NCBI GenBank assembly: GCA_016463765.1
Contig: JAEMQS010000037.1
Coordinates: forward strand, 1-32,165
From: Solirubrobacteraceae bacterium
Lineage (GTDB): Bacteria; Actinomycetota; Thermoleophilia; Solirubrobacterales; Solirubrobacteraceae
Length of the DNA stretch: 32,165 nucleotides
Reading direction: 5' to 3'
Shown: positions 8,592 to 15,735 of the stretch, piece by piece
How positions within the stretch are numbered: the stretch's first letter is position 1
How the letters are laid out: every line of letters begins with the position of its first letter
Notes under the pieces: model-generated
The model's input: only the letters and a program-made list of their open reading frames with translations
Databases searched by the model: none
What the model was told of the DNA's origin: nothing
Position numbers and translations under genes: made by a program

Positions 8592-9158
8592 GTGAGCGTC
8601 GCGCCTCGCCAGCCCGCACCCGACCGCATCTCCATCCCCCCCGAGCCGTACCTCCCCACCACGGAGGAACGCCGCGACGGACACCCGGGGCGGCGCGTCA
8701 CCGATCAGCGCTCCCACCTGCGCGAAGGCCAGACCGGCTGCCGCATCGTCGATCTCCCCCGGATCGCGGACCCGCGCGGGAACCTCACCTTCGTCGAGGG
8801 CTCGAACCACATCCCCTTCGACATCGCCCGCGTCTACTACCTGTACGACGTGCCGGGCGGCGAGGGGCGTGGCGGCCACGCCCACCAGCAGCTCGAGCAG
8901 CTCATCGTCGCGGCGTCCGGCTCACTCGACGTCCTCGTCGACGACGGCACGCATCGCGAGCGCTTCTTCCTGAACCGGTCGTACTACGGCCTTTACGTCC
9001 CGCGCATGGTGTGGCGGGAGCTCGACGACTTCTCCTCCGGCTCGGTCTGCCTCGTGCTGGCCTCGCGGCCGTACGAGGAGGAGGACTACCACCGGGATTA
9101 CGGTGCATTCGTCGCCGCGAAGCATGGCGGCAACGGCAACGGCCTGGACACCGCCTGA
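8592..9158 (+). CDS. FdtA-type NDP-4-keto-6-deoxyhexose 3,4-ketoisomerase (WxcM-like cupin)
   Basis: Residues from about 50 on match the FdtA/QdtA cupin family: RIVDLPRIADPRGNLTFVE, YYLYDVPGGEGRGGHAHQQ with the paired active-site His region, then LYVPRMVWRELDDF and the C-terminal YEEEDYHRDYGAF. Such enzymes move the keto group of dTDP-4-keto-6-deoxyglucose from C4 to C3, ready for amination by a DegT enzyme; one lies at 6730-7872. The predicted protein is 188 residues, against about 140 for characterised members, because of a Pro/Arg-rich N-terminal extension of about 50 residues. No in-frame ATG or GTG lies nearer the cupin domain, and GTG 8592 sits 7 nt after a sigma-28-like -10, so the extension is probably real. 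FdtA-like (galacto product) and QdtA-like (gluco product) activity cannot be told apart by eye. Confidence 0.9.
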   Translation: MSVAPRQPAPDRISIPPEPYLPTTEERRDGHPGRRVTDQRSHLREGQTGCRIVDLPRIADPRGNLTFVEGSNHIPFDIARVYYLYDVPGGEGRGGHAHQQLEQLIVAASGSLDVLVDDGTHRERFFLNRSYYGLYVPRMVWRELDDFSSGSVCLVLASRPYEEEDYHRDYGAFVAAKHGGNGNGLDTA

Positions 9159-9164
9159 CGCGAT

Positions 9165-9191
9165 TCAAGATCGTCCAGCGGACGCCGATCT
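9165..9191 (+). promoter_or_regulatory. Sigma-28-like promoter of the acyltransferase-led operon
   Basis: TCAA (9165-9168), 15 nt, GCCGATCT (9184-9191), then 7 nt to the in-frame GTG at 9199. It lies in the 40-bp gap after the ketoisomerase stop. It should drive the four overlapping genes to 13001 as a leaderless transcript. Confidence 0.75.
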
Positions 9192-9198
9192 TGTACCT

Positions 9199-10188
9199 GT
9201 GACGTCTCCCCCTCAGCGTCACGGCGCGCTGACGTCCGGCGCCCCGTCTGCCGTTGCCGAGCGCGAGCCCGAATGGGTCTCGCTCTTCAACTGCGCCCGA
9301 TACCACGGGCTGAACCTGACCGACGACCAGCGCGCGGTGCGTCTCGCCTGCGAGCACGACGGCCGGGAGCTCGGCTCGCTGTCCGGCGTGATCACCGGCA
9401 CCCGGTTCGTCAACGGCCACAGCGCACCGTTCGGCGGGCTCGACCTCGCGCGGGATCGCGAGACCCCGGCGAACGTGGAGGCCATCGTCGTGCACGCGAT
9501 CGCCGAGCTCGAAGAGCTGGGCGTCGACGAGGCCGAGGTCCGCATGCGGCCCACGTGCTACTCGGCCAGCGAGCCGCTCGTCCTCTTCACGCTGCTGAAC
9601 CACGGCTTCGAGGTCACGCGCACCGAGCTCAACCAGCACGTCGACCTCGAGGGACTCACCGACGTCGACGCCTACCTGGCGACGCTGCGGTCTCCCGCCC
9701 GGCGCGCTCTCAAGCACCTCGCCGACGCGGGCTTCGAGCTGCGGGAGGCCGAGAGCGAAGCTGACTGGGACCGCGCGTACGCGATCCTCGCCGCGAACCG
9801 CGCCGCGAAGGGCCGCGAGCTGTCGCTCAGCCGCGCGTACGTCGCTGGCGCACGTGTGGCGCTCGGGTCCCGCGTGCGGATGTTCGAGCTGCACACCCCC
9901 GCCGGGCCGTGCGCGGCCGCGTTGATCTACCGCGTCGTCCCCGGCCGCGAGCTCGTCGTGGCCTGGGGGGACAGCGGGCACGACTTCGAGCGCTCCCCGA
10001 TGAACATGGTCGCGCTGCGCGTCGTGGAGCGCGCGCTCGCCGAGGGCGTTCGCTCCCTCGACCTGGGCATCTCGAACGAGCCGGACCCGGTCGCACCGCT
10101 CGGCGTCAACGCCGGGCTCGTCCAGTTCAAGCAGAGCGTCGGCGCGCGGATCGAACCGCGCCTGCGTCTGACCCGCCGCATCGGATGA
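9199..10188 (+). CDS. GNAT-fold acyltransferase (FemAB/BioF2-like)
   Basis: The 329-residue protein resembles the GNAT/FemAB-like acyltransferases often found in surface-glycan clusters. The C-terminal half shows ALIYRVVPGRELVVAWGD, then SLDLGISNEPDP and GVNAGLVQFKQSVGA, typical of the second GNAT lobe. The likely role is to transfer an acyl or aminoacyl group to the amino sugar made by the DegT and FdtA enzymes; donor and acceptor are unknown. GTG 9199 is chosen because it lies 7 nt after a sigma-28-like -10 box and because upstream sequence is inside or next to the ketoisomerase gene. The next gene starts in its stop codon (ATGA), so translation is coupled. Confidence 0.8.
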   Translation: MTSPPQRHGALTSGAPSAVAEREPEWVSLFNCARYHGLNLTDDQRAVRLACEHDGRELGSLSGVITGTRFVNGHSAPFGGLDLARDRETPANVEAIVVHAIAELEELGVDEAEVRMRPTCYSASEPLVLFTLLNHGFEVTRTELNQHVDLEGLTDVDAYLATLRSPARRALKHLADAGFELREAESEADWDRAYAILAANRAAKGRELSLSRAYVAGARVALGSRVRMFELHTPAGPCAAALIYRVVPGRELVVAWGDSGHDFERSPMNMVALRVVERALAEGVRSLDLGISNEPDPVAPLGVNAGLVQFKQSVGARIEPRLRLTRRIG

Positions 10189-10883
10189 CGACCATGGACT
10201 ACGCCGCGACCTACGACCCCGAGCTGGACTTCGACCGGCACTACTCGCTGGCGACGGTCCGCCGGATCTGCGACTACGTCCGTCCCGGCGACCGCGTACT
10301 GGAGCTCGGCTGCGCGACGGGACTCATGACCGCAGAACTCGCGGCGGCCGGCGCCCGTGTCACGGTCGTGGACCGCTCGACGGCGTACCTCGACCGCGTG
10401 CGCGCCCGCGGGCTCGACGGCGTGGAGATCGTCCAGGCCGACCTGCAGGACCTGCCGCCGACGGGCGAGCACGAGCACGTCGTGCTCGCGAACGTCCTAC
10501 ACGAACTCGACGACCCCGTGGCGGTGCTCGCCGACGCGGCCGCCCGGCTCGCGCCCGGCGGTTTCGTCCACACCACCCTGCAGAACCCGCAGTCGATCCA
10601 CCGCCTCGCCGCCCTCGAGCTCGGCCTGCTCGACGACGTCAACGAGGTCGCCGAGCGGGGCATGCAATGGGGCACGAAGCGGCTGTACACGGCGGATGAG
10701 CTCGCCGCGCTGGGCCGCGCCGCCGGCCTCACCGACGTGCACCGCGAGGGCGTGATGCTCAAGCCGCTCCCGAACGCCCAGATGGCCGAGCTGCCCGATA
10801 CCGCCGTGGAGGGCCTCATCCGCGTGGCCCGCCATTTTCCCGACCACTGCGCCATGAACTACCTGGTGATGCGTCATGCCTGA
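10185..10883 (+). CDS. Class I SAM-dependent methyltransferase
   Basis: The 232-residue protein has a SAM-binding motif I, VLELGCATGLMTAELAAAG (about 38-56), an acidic end of strand 2 (VTVVDRS), and a motif-IV-like VLANVLHELDDP. The C-terminal part (RLYTADELAALGRAAGL, LKPLPNAQMAELP) lines up with the same region of the methyltransferase at 12267-13001, so the two are paralogues. The substrate is unknown; in this setting an O- or N-methylation of an NDP-sugar or of the finished glycan is likely. It overlaps the acyltransferase by 4 bp and the next gene by 8 bp. Confidence 0.87.
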   Translation: MTTMDYAATYDPELDFDRHYSLATVRRICDYVRPGDRVLELGCATGLMTAELAAAGARVTVVDRSTAYLDRVRARGLDGVEIVQADLQDLPPTGEHEHVVLANVLHELDDPVAVLADAAARLAPGGFVHTTLQNPQSIHRLAALELGLLDDVNEVAERGMQWGTKRLYTADELAALGRAAGLTDVHREGVMLKPLPNAQMAELPDTAVEGLIRVARHFPDHCAMNYLVMRHA

Positions 10884-12270
10884 AGCGATCGTCGTGACCG
10901 GCGGCTCGATGGCCGCCCTGGCCACCGCAGACGCCCTCGCGTCCGCGGGCCAGTCCGTTGAACTGCTCGTCCCCGCGAAGGGCGTCGGCGCCGGGTTCGC
11001 CCCGATGCGCAAGGACGGCCGCGCGCTGGAGCTCGGGGTGCGGCTGCTCGAGCTGCACTACGAGGGCGCGGAGGCCGAGCAGGTCCCGCCGCTCGCCGAG
11101 TACCACCCGGAGATCGGCGGTCACCGGCCGTTCACGCCGCTCGTGCACGACTGGATCGCCGAGCGCGCCGGAGACCGGCTCGTGGAAGCCGAGCGCGCCC
11201 GCATGGCCATCGATGGCCGCGTCGTGGACGACCTGTACTTCACCACCGACCCATCCGTACTCCACGACGCGCTGAGCGACGATGAGCGCGCCGTCATCGC
11301 CGCGGAGGCGCGGCACGCTGCCGAGGTCGAGGGCGACGCCGGGCTGCTCGCCCCCGAGCGCGCCGCCGACCTCGCCGCCATGAACCTCGACGAGGCGTCA
11401 ATCGCCTGCCACGGCGCAGCCTTTCACGCGCGCCTGGCCGAGCCGTACGCGGCGAAGGTCCTCGCAGGCGGCACGAGCGCCGTGCTGGCCACGCTGCGCC
11501 GCAAGGCGTGGGTCCCGCTCTTCTGGCCGCGCACGCTGGCCCAGGCGTGCGGCGATGAAACGATCGCCTTCCACCCGGACCGCCCGTTCCACACGATCAC
11601 GGGCGGTGGCGCCGGCCAGATCGTCGACATCCTCATGGAGCGCCTCGGCGCCCATCCGCACGTCGAGGTGCGGACCGTCGGCGCGCTGGAGGCGGTCGCC
11701 CCGGCGAACGGCTCGGGCGTGCGCTTCGAGTTCTCCGACGCCGGCACGATCCACGCCAAGCGCCCCGTCATCGGCAACGCGCCGGCGGAGCTCTTCGGTG
11801 CCGCGGGCATCGAGTACGCGCCGGCGAAGGCCCGCACGGTGATCCTGTGGATCGAGGTCGAGGACGCCGACCTGCTCTGGGCGCCCGCGCTGCTGAACGT
11901 CGTGGACGCCGACTGTCCCGTGCTGCGCGTCTCCAGCGGCGGGTCCGCAGCGGGCCCGGCGCAACGCATCCTGACCGTCGAGCTCGCCCACGACCAGGAC
12001 CCGGCCACCGCCGAGCCGGCCGTGCGCGATGCCCTCGAACGCTTCGGCGTCATCCGCGAGGGCGCGCGCTTCACCGTCGCCATGGCCGCGGCCGCGCCGA
12101 CGTTCGCCCTGCCGACGGCCGAGAACGTCGAACGGTTCGCCCGCGCACGAGATGAGCTGCGCGCCCGGGGCCTCGACGCCGACATCGTGGGCGGCGCCGC
12201 CGACTTCGCCGCCGACGCGCTGAACGAGCAGATCGTCCAGGCGCTCAAGGTCACCGAGGAGCGGTCATGA
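10876..12270 (+). CDS. Flavin-amine-oxidase-like NAD(P)/FAD-binding protein
   Basis: The 464-residue protein starts with a Rossmann-like strand-loop-helix (IVVTGGSMAALATADALA) and follows the general layout of FAD-dependent amine oxidase or protoporphyrinogen-oxidase-like proteins. A GF..R.DGRALELGVRL segment stands where these proteins have GG.....D.G.H, a GGGAGQIVDILMERLG helix lies in the middle, and a strand enters VIGNAPAELFG. The glycine motif departs from GxGxxG, so cofactor binding is uncertain. It could oxidise a sugar hydroxyl or an amine, or be a UDP-galactopyranose-mutase-like protein. It sits between two paralogous methyltransferases with overlaps of 8 bp and 4 bp, so it is surely part of the same pathway. 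I do not recognise a specific named enzyme. Confidence 0.7.
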   Translation: MPEAIVVTGGSMAALATADALASAGQSVELLVPAKGVGAGFAPMRKDGRALELGVRLLELHYEGAEAEQVPPLAEYHPEIGGHRPFTPLVHDWIAERAGDRLVEAERARMAIDGRVVDDLYFTTDPSVLHDALSDDERAVIAAEARHAAEVEGDAGLLAPERAADLAAMNLDEASIACHGAAFHARLAEPYAAKVLAGGTSAVLATLRRKAWVPLFWPRTLAQACGDETIAFHPDRPFHTITGGGAGQIVDILMERLGAHPHVEVRTVGALEAVAPANGSGVRFEFSDAGTIHAKRPVIGNAPAELFGAAGIEYAPAKARTVILWIEVEDADLLWAPALLNVVDADCPVLRVSSGGSAAGPAQRILTVELAHDQDPATAEPAVRDALERFGVIREGARFTVAMAAAAPTFALPTAENVERFARARDELRARGLDADIVGGAADFAADALNEQIVQALKVTEERS

Positions 12271-13001
12271 GCCTGACCCCGCAGGCGCTCGACGCCTACG
12301 CCGACACGTACTACCTCAACCCCGAGGTCGAGGACATCGACATCGAGGAGCTCGGCCAGCGCCTGAGCATCGACCGCACCGTCGACGTCATGCACGGCGC
12401 CCGCCGCGTGCTCGAGCTCGGGTACGGCACCGGCCTGACCGCGGGCGAGTACCTCGCACGGGGCATCAACTACGAGGTCGTGGAGGGCTCACCGCGGCTG
12501 TGCGCCGTCGCCCGCGAGCGATATCCCGACCTCGTCGTCCACGAGGCAATGTTCGAGTCGTTCGTCCCCGACGAGCCATACGACGCGGTGCTCGCGCTCC
12601 ACGTCGCCGAGCACGTCGACGACCCGCCCGCCCTCTTCGCACAGGCGGCCCGCTGGCTCGCCGATGACGGCGCGCTCATCGTGGTCGTGCCCAATGCCGA
12701 GTCGCTGCACCGGCGCCTGGCCGTGCGCATGGGGTTCCAGCCCGAGCTCGACACGCTCTCCGAGCGCGACCACCTCGTCGGACACCAACGCGTCTACACC
12801 CTGGACTCCCTCGCCGCCGACCTGGCGACCGCCGGCCTGCGGGTCGACGAGGAGTTCGGCTACCAGCTCAAGACCGTCCCCAACTCCATGATGGATGGCT
12901 ACCCGCCGGAGCTGCTCCGCGCGCTCGTGACCATCAGCGACGAGATCCCTCCGAGGATGCTCGCCAACATCGGGATCCGCGCCCTCAAGGAGGCACGATG
13001 A
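12267..13001 (+). CDS. Class I SAM-dependent methyltransferase (paralogue of the one at 10185)
   Basis: The 244-residue protein has motif I VLELGYGTGLTAGEYLARG (about 48-66), motif II-like YEVVEGSP and motif IV ALHVAEHVDDP, followed by LIVVVPNAES. The C-terminal block (RVYTLDSLAADLATAGL, LKTVPNSMMDGYP) parallels the methyltransferase two genes upstream, which implies duplication and then division of labour on two positions of one sugar or on two sugars. It starts in the stop codon of the oxidoreductase-like gene (ATGA). The strand-4 motif (NAES) resembles UbiE/Coq3-type enzymes, but the substrate cannot be read from sequence. Confidence 0.88.
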   Translation: MSLTPQALDAYADTYYLNPEVEDIDIEELGQRLSIDRTVDVMHGARRVLELGYGTGLTAGEYLARGINYEVVEGSPRLCAVARERYPDLVVHEAMFESFVPDEPYDAVLALHVAEHVDDPPALFAQAARWLADDGALIVVVPNAESLHRRLAVRMGFQPELDTLSERDHLVGHQRVYTLDSLAADLATAGLRVDEEFGYQLKTVPNSMMDGYPPELLRALVTISDEIPPRMLANIGIRALKEAR

Positions 13002-13005
13002 CCCC

Positions 13006-13032
13006 TCAACCAACCACCGGGCATGCCGATGA
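13006..13032 (+). promoter_or_regulatory. Sigma-28-like promoter in the 5' end of the TylF-like reading frame
   Basis: TCAA (13006-13009), 15 nt, GCCGATGA (13025-13032), then 7 nt to a GTG at 13040 that is in frame with the following gene. It starts 5 bp after the preceding gene's stop. It should drive a leaderless three-gene unit to 16960, in addition to read-through from 9199. Confidence 0.7.
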
Positions 13033-13039
13033 CCGGGTG

Positions 13040-13804
13040 GTGACAAACGACCTGCAGAGCATGGACATCCGCGCCGCGAACCGGTTCATCGAAGCCGAGG
13101 ACCGGCTCGGCGCGCTGGCGAAGAACTTCCCGGCCGGTGAGCGCGAGGCGCTGCACCAGGCGCCGCTGTTCCTCCTGCCCCACGTCGTGCGGCGCCTGCT
13201 GTTCCTCGATGCGATGTACCGCCAGATCCTGCCCGTCCACGGCGTGATCATGGAACTAGGCGTCCGGTTCGGCCGTGACCTCGCGACGTTCGACGCCCTG
13301 CGCACCGTGCACGAACCGCTGAACTACGGCCGCAAGATCATCGGCTTCGACACCTTCACCGGCTTCCCCAGCGTGGCCGAGGAAGACGGCGACTACGAGC
13401 TGGTCGAGGTCGGCGGCCTGCACACCGGCGACGACTACGACGACTACCTGCGCGCCGTCCTCGCCGAGCGCGAGCAGATGGCGCCGTACGAGCACATGCG
13501 GAAGTTCGAGATCGTCAAGGGAGACGCGTCCGTGACGGTCCCGGCGTACCTCGCCGAGAACCAGCACACCATCGTGGCGCTCGCGTACTTCGACTTCGAC
13601 ATCTACGCGCCGACGCGGGACTGCCTGCAGGCCCTGCGCCCGCACCTGACGAAGGGCAGCATCCTCGCGTTCGACGAGCTGAACTGCCCGGACTTCCCGG
13701 GCGAGACGGTCGCGGTGCGCGAGGTCCTCGGCCTCGACACGTACGCGATCCAGCGCCTGCCGGGCATCGGCCCGGGCATGCCGTCCTACCTCGTCATCGA
13801 GTGA
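13040..13804 (+). CDS. TylF/MycF-like sugar O-methyltransferase
   Basis: From GTG 13040 the protein is 254 residues. It matches the family of deoxyhexose O-methyltransferases related to TylF/MycF: GVIMELGVRFGRDLATF is the SAM site, then KIIGFDTFTGFP, the metal-site strand ALAYFDFDIYAPTRDCL, and LAFDELNCPDFPGET. Relatives methylate a hydroxyl of a deoxyhexose in a Mg-dependent reaction. Some databases give this family a carnitine CoA-transferase name, which the sequence does not support. Two starts are plausible. GTG 13040 lies 7 nt after a sigma-28-like -10. ATG 12998 has an AAGGAGG Shine-Dalgarno and ATGA coupling to the gene before, and adds 14 residues. Both may be used on different mRNAs. 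Confidence 0.87.
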   Translation: MTNDLQSMDIRAANRFIEAEDRLGALAKNFPAGEREALHQAPLFLLPHVVRRLLFLDAMYRQILPVHGVIMELGVRFGRDLATFDALRTVHEPLNYGRKIIGFDTFTGFPSVAEEDGDYELVEVGGLHTGDDYDDYLRAVLAEREQMAPYEHMRKFEIVKGDASVTVPAYLAENQHTIVALAYFDFDIYAPTRDCLQALRPHLTKGSILAFDELNCPDFPGETVAVREVLGLDTYAIQRLPGIGPGMPSYLVIE

Positions 13805-15735
13805 CACCCGAGGGACCGCAGAGCGCTGCCGCCGCGGAGGATCCTTTCGCGGCGGAGCACAGTGTCATGACGGTGAATGCCGACGCGGTCCGCAGGATCG
13901 GTGAGGGTGCGCGCCAGCTCATCGAGCAGGGCAACCTTGAGGACGCCGCCGCGTACCTCCAGGCGGCCGCGCGCGCGGCGTGGCTGAACCAGCCGGGCGG
14001 ATTCGCCCTGCCGGAACTGGACACCCTTGCCGGGCAGATCGCAGAGCGCGCCCTTCCGCCCTGGGCCGCCGGCTCACGAACGTCACGGCACGGACGGCCG
14101 CGTGTCCTGCACGTGATCACCGAGGTCTACGCGAGCGGCGGGCACACCCGTCTCGCGGCCCGGTGGATCGCCCGTGACCGCAAGCGCGACCACACCGTGG
14201 TGCTCACCCGCCAGCACGCCGCGCACCCCAGCTTCAAAGCGGACCTCGACCGATCGGACGCAGCCATCCTGTCGGTCGGGAACAAGGCCGTCCCGATTCT
14301 CGAGCGCGCCCGCGGCCTGCGAGCCATGGCCGCAACGTTCGACTGCGTCGTGGCGCACATCCACCCCGACGACGCCGGCGCGGTCATCGCGCTGCAACCC
14401 GGCCCCAGTCGGCCTCCGACGCTCTTCATGAACCACGCCGACGTGGCTCCGTGGATGGGGGCCCAGGCGTTCGATGTCCTCGTCGGGTTCCGTCGCAGCG
14501 CCCGCATCATCGAGGAGCTCCGTGGCATTGCCCACGAGCGCTGCGTGCGCGTGCCACTCGCCTGCGACCCGCCTGCCGCCACACCTCCGAGCCGCGCCGC
14601 GGCGCGCCAGCGCCTGGGAATCCCCGCGGACGCCGAGATCATTCTCACGGTCGGGCACTACGGGAAGTTCGCGCCGCTCACCGAGCACTCCTTGGCCGAC
14701 GCCGTCATGCCAACGCTCGAGGCCCGGCCCGCGGCCACCGTCATCGCGGTCGGACCCACAGCGGATCAGCCGCCCTGGAATCACGTGATCCCGAGGGCGG
14801 GCCACCGGCTCATCGCAGCTGGCGTGCAGACCGACCTGACCGACTATTACGCCGCCGCGGACGTCCTGCTCGAGTCCTATCCCATCGGCGGCGGCACCGT
14901 CGTGATGGAAGCCGCCCTGGCGGGCCTGCCGGTCGTCAGCTACCGGCCGGCGCCGCTCGCGCGAGAGCTCTTCTGGCAGGAGCCCATCGGCGACCCCGAT
15001 CCACGGCTGCACGCCGGCGACCCCGCCGAGCTCCTGGCCCACATCAGTCTGCTGCTCGACGATCCCGCAGAGCGCACGCGCCGGGCCGACACGATGCGCG
15101 ATCTGACGCTCGACCTGCACGCCGGGCGCGGCTGGACGGAGCAGCTCGAGTCCGCGTACGCCCGGGCCATCGAGCTCACCGGCGGACCCGAACCGGAGGC
15201 GCCTTCCGTCCCGGTGCTCAGCGATGACGACGACCTCTTCCCGATGCTCTGGCGGTACAACCACCGCAGCGGCGGCTCCAGCCCTCCACAAGTGGTGAAC
15301 GCCAGCGCCCGAGCGCTCGAACTCGCAGCGTCCTCGCCCGCGATCCGTGCGCGGTTCCCAGATCTGCAGGTCGACGCGTCGAGCCCGCTGCCCGAGCCGT
15401 TCTCGGGCGTCATCGCCGCGCCGCCGCTCGACGAGAGCGCCATCACCGAGCAACTGCGCGCGATGCGCGAGCTGCGTTCGATCGCCGTCGTCGCCCAGGT
15501 TGCGCTCGGGCTGCCCCGGGACGAACTGGAGCGCGCGATCGCACTCGTCGAGCCCATCCTCGCCGAGGAGGATGCGCGTGCCGGCTTCGAACTCGACGTT
15601 GACGTCGTCCCGTACGACGGCGCGGGTCCACCGGTCAGCCCGGACTGGCTCGCCATCGCCACCGAGGATGACGGGCGCGCGTGGTGGGACGACGCCCCTG
15701 TGCACCGGCTGACGCGGACCCCCGCACATGTCTGA
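13801..15735 (+). CDS. GT-B (GT4-like) glycosyltransferase with an extra C-terminal domain
   Basis: The 644-residue protein has a helical N-terminal region (about 1-95), then a GT-B fold. Its first lobe starts at about 101 (RVLHVITEVYASGGHTRLA), its second lobe at about 281 (ILTVGHYGKFAPL), and the donor-binding helix is ESYPIGGGTVVMEAALAGLP at about 358-377. From about 480 a tail not needed for GT-B follows. Residues 548-640 of it align by eye with the tail of the adjacent GT2 enzyme. The start is a GTG overlapping the previous stop by 4 bp (GTGA), so translation is coupled to the O-methyltransferase. Its likely role is to add a sugar to the filament glycan or directly to flagellin. Confidence 0.87.
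   Translation: MTPEGPQSAAAAEDPFAAEHSVMTVNADAVRRIGEGARQLIEQGNLEDAAAYLQAAARAAWLNQPGGFALPELDTLAGQIAERALPPWAAGSRTSRHGRPRVLHVITEVYASGGHTRLAARWIARDRKRDHTVVLTRQHAAHPSFKADLDRSDAAILSVGNKAVPILERARGLRAMAATFDCVVAHIHPDDAGAVIALQPGPSRPPTLFMNHADVAPWMGAQAFDVLVGFRRSARIIEELRGIAHERCVRVPLACDPPAATPPSRAAARQRLGIPADAEIILTVGHYGKFAPLTEHSLADAVMPTLEARPAATVIAVGPTADQPPWNHVIPRAGHRLIAAGVQTDLTDYYAAADVLLESYPIGGGTVVMEAALAGLPVVSYRPAPLARELFWQEPIGDPDPRLHAGDPAELLAHISLLLDDPAERTRRADTMRDLTLDLHAGRGWTEQLESAYARAIELTGGPEPEAPSVPVLSDDDDLFPMLWRYNHRSGGSSPPQVVNASARALELAASSPAIRARFPDLQVDASSPLPEPFSGVIAAPPLDESAITEQLRAMRELRSIAVVAQVALGLPRDELERAIALVEPILAEEDARAGFELDVDVVPYDGAGPPVSPDWLAIATEDDGRAWWDDAPVHRLTRTPAHV

Noticed and set aside
10128..10153. TCAA-N15-GCGGATCG in the acyltransferase gene as another flagellar promoter
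   Set aside because: The -10 core is wrong at one fixed base and no suitable start codon follows at 7-8 nt; the next gene begins more than 30 bp later and is coupled by ATGA.
13040..13804. Reading the TylF-like protein as a carnitine CoA-transferase
   Set aside because: That name circulates for this family, but the visible motifs are those of a SAM- and metal-dependent sugar O-methyltransferase.
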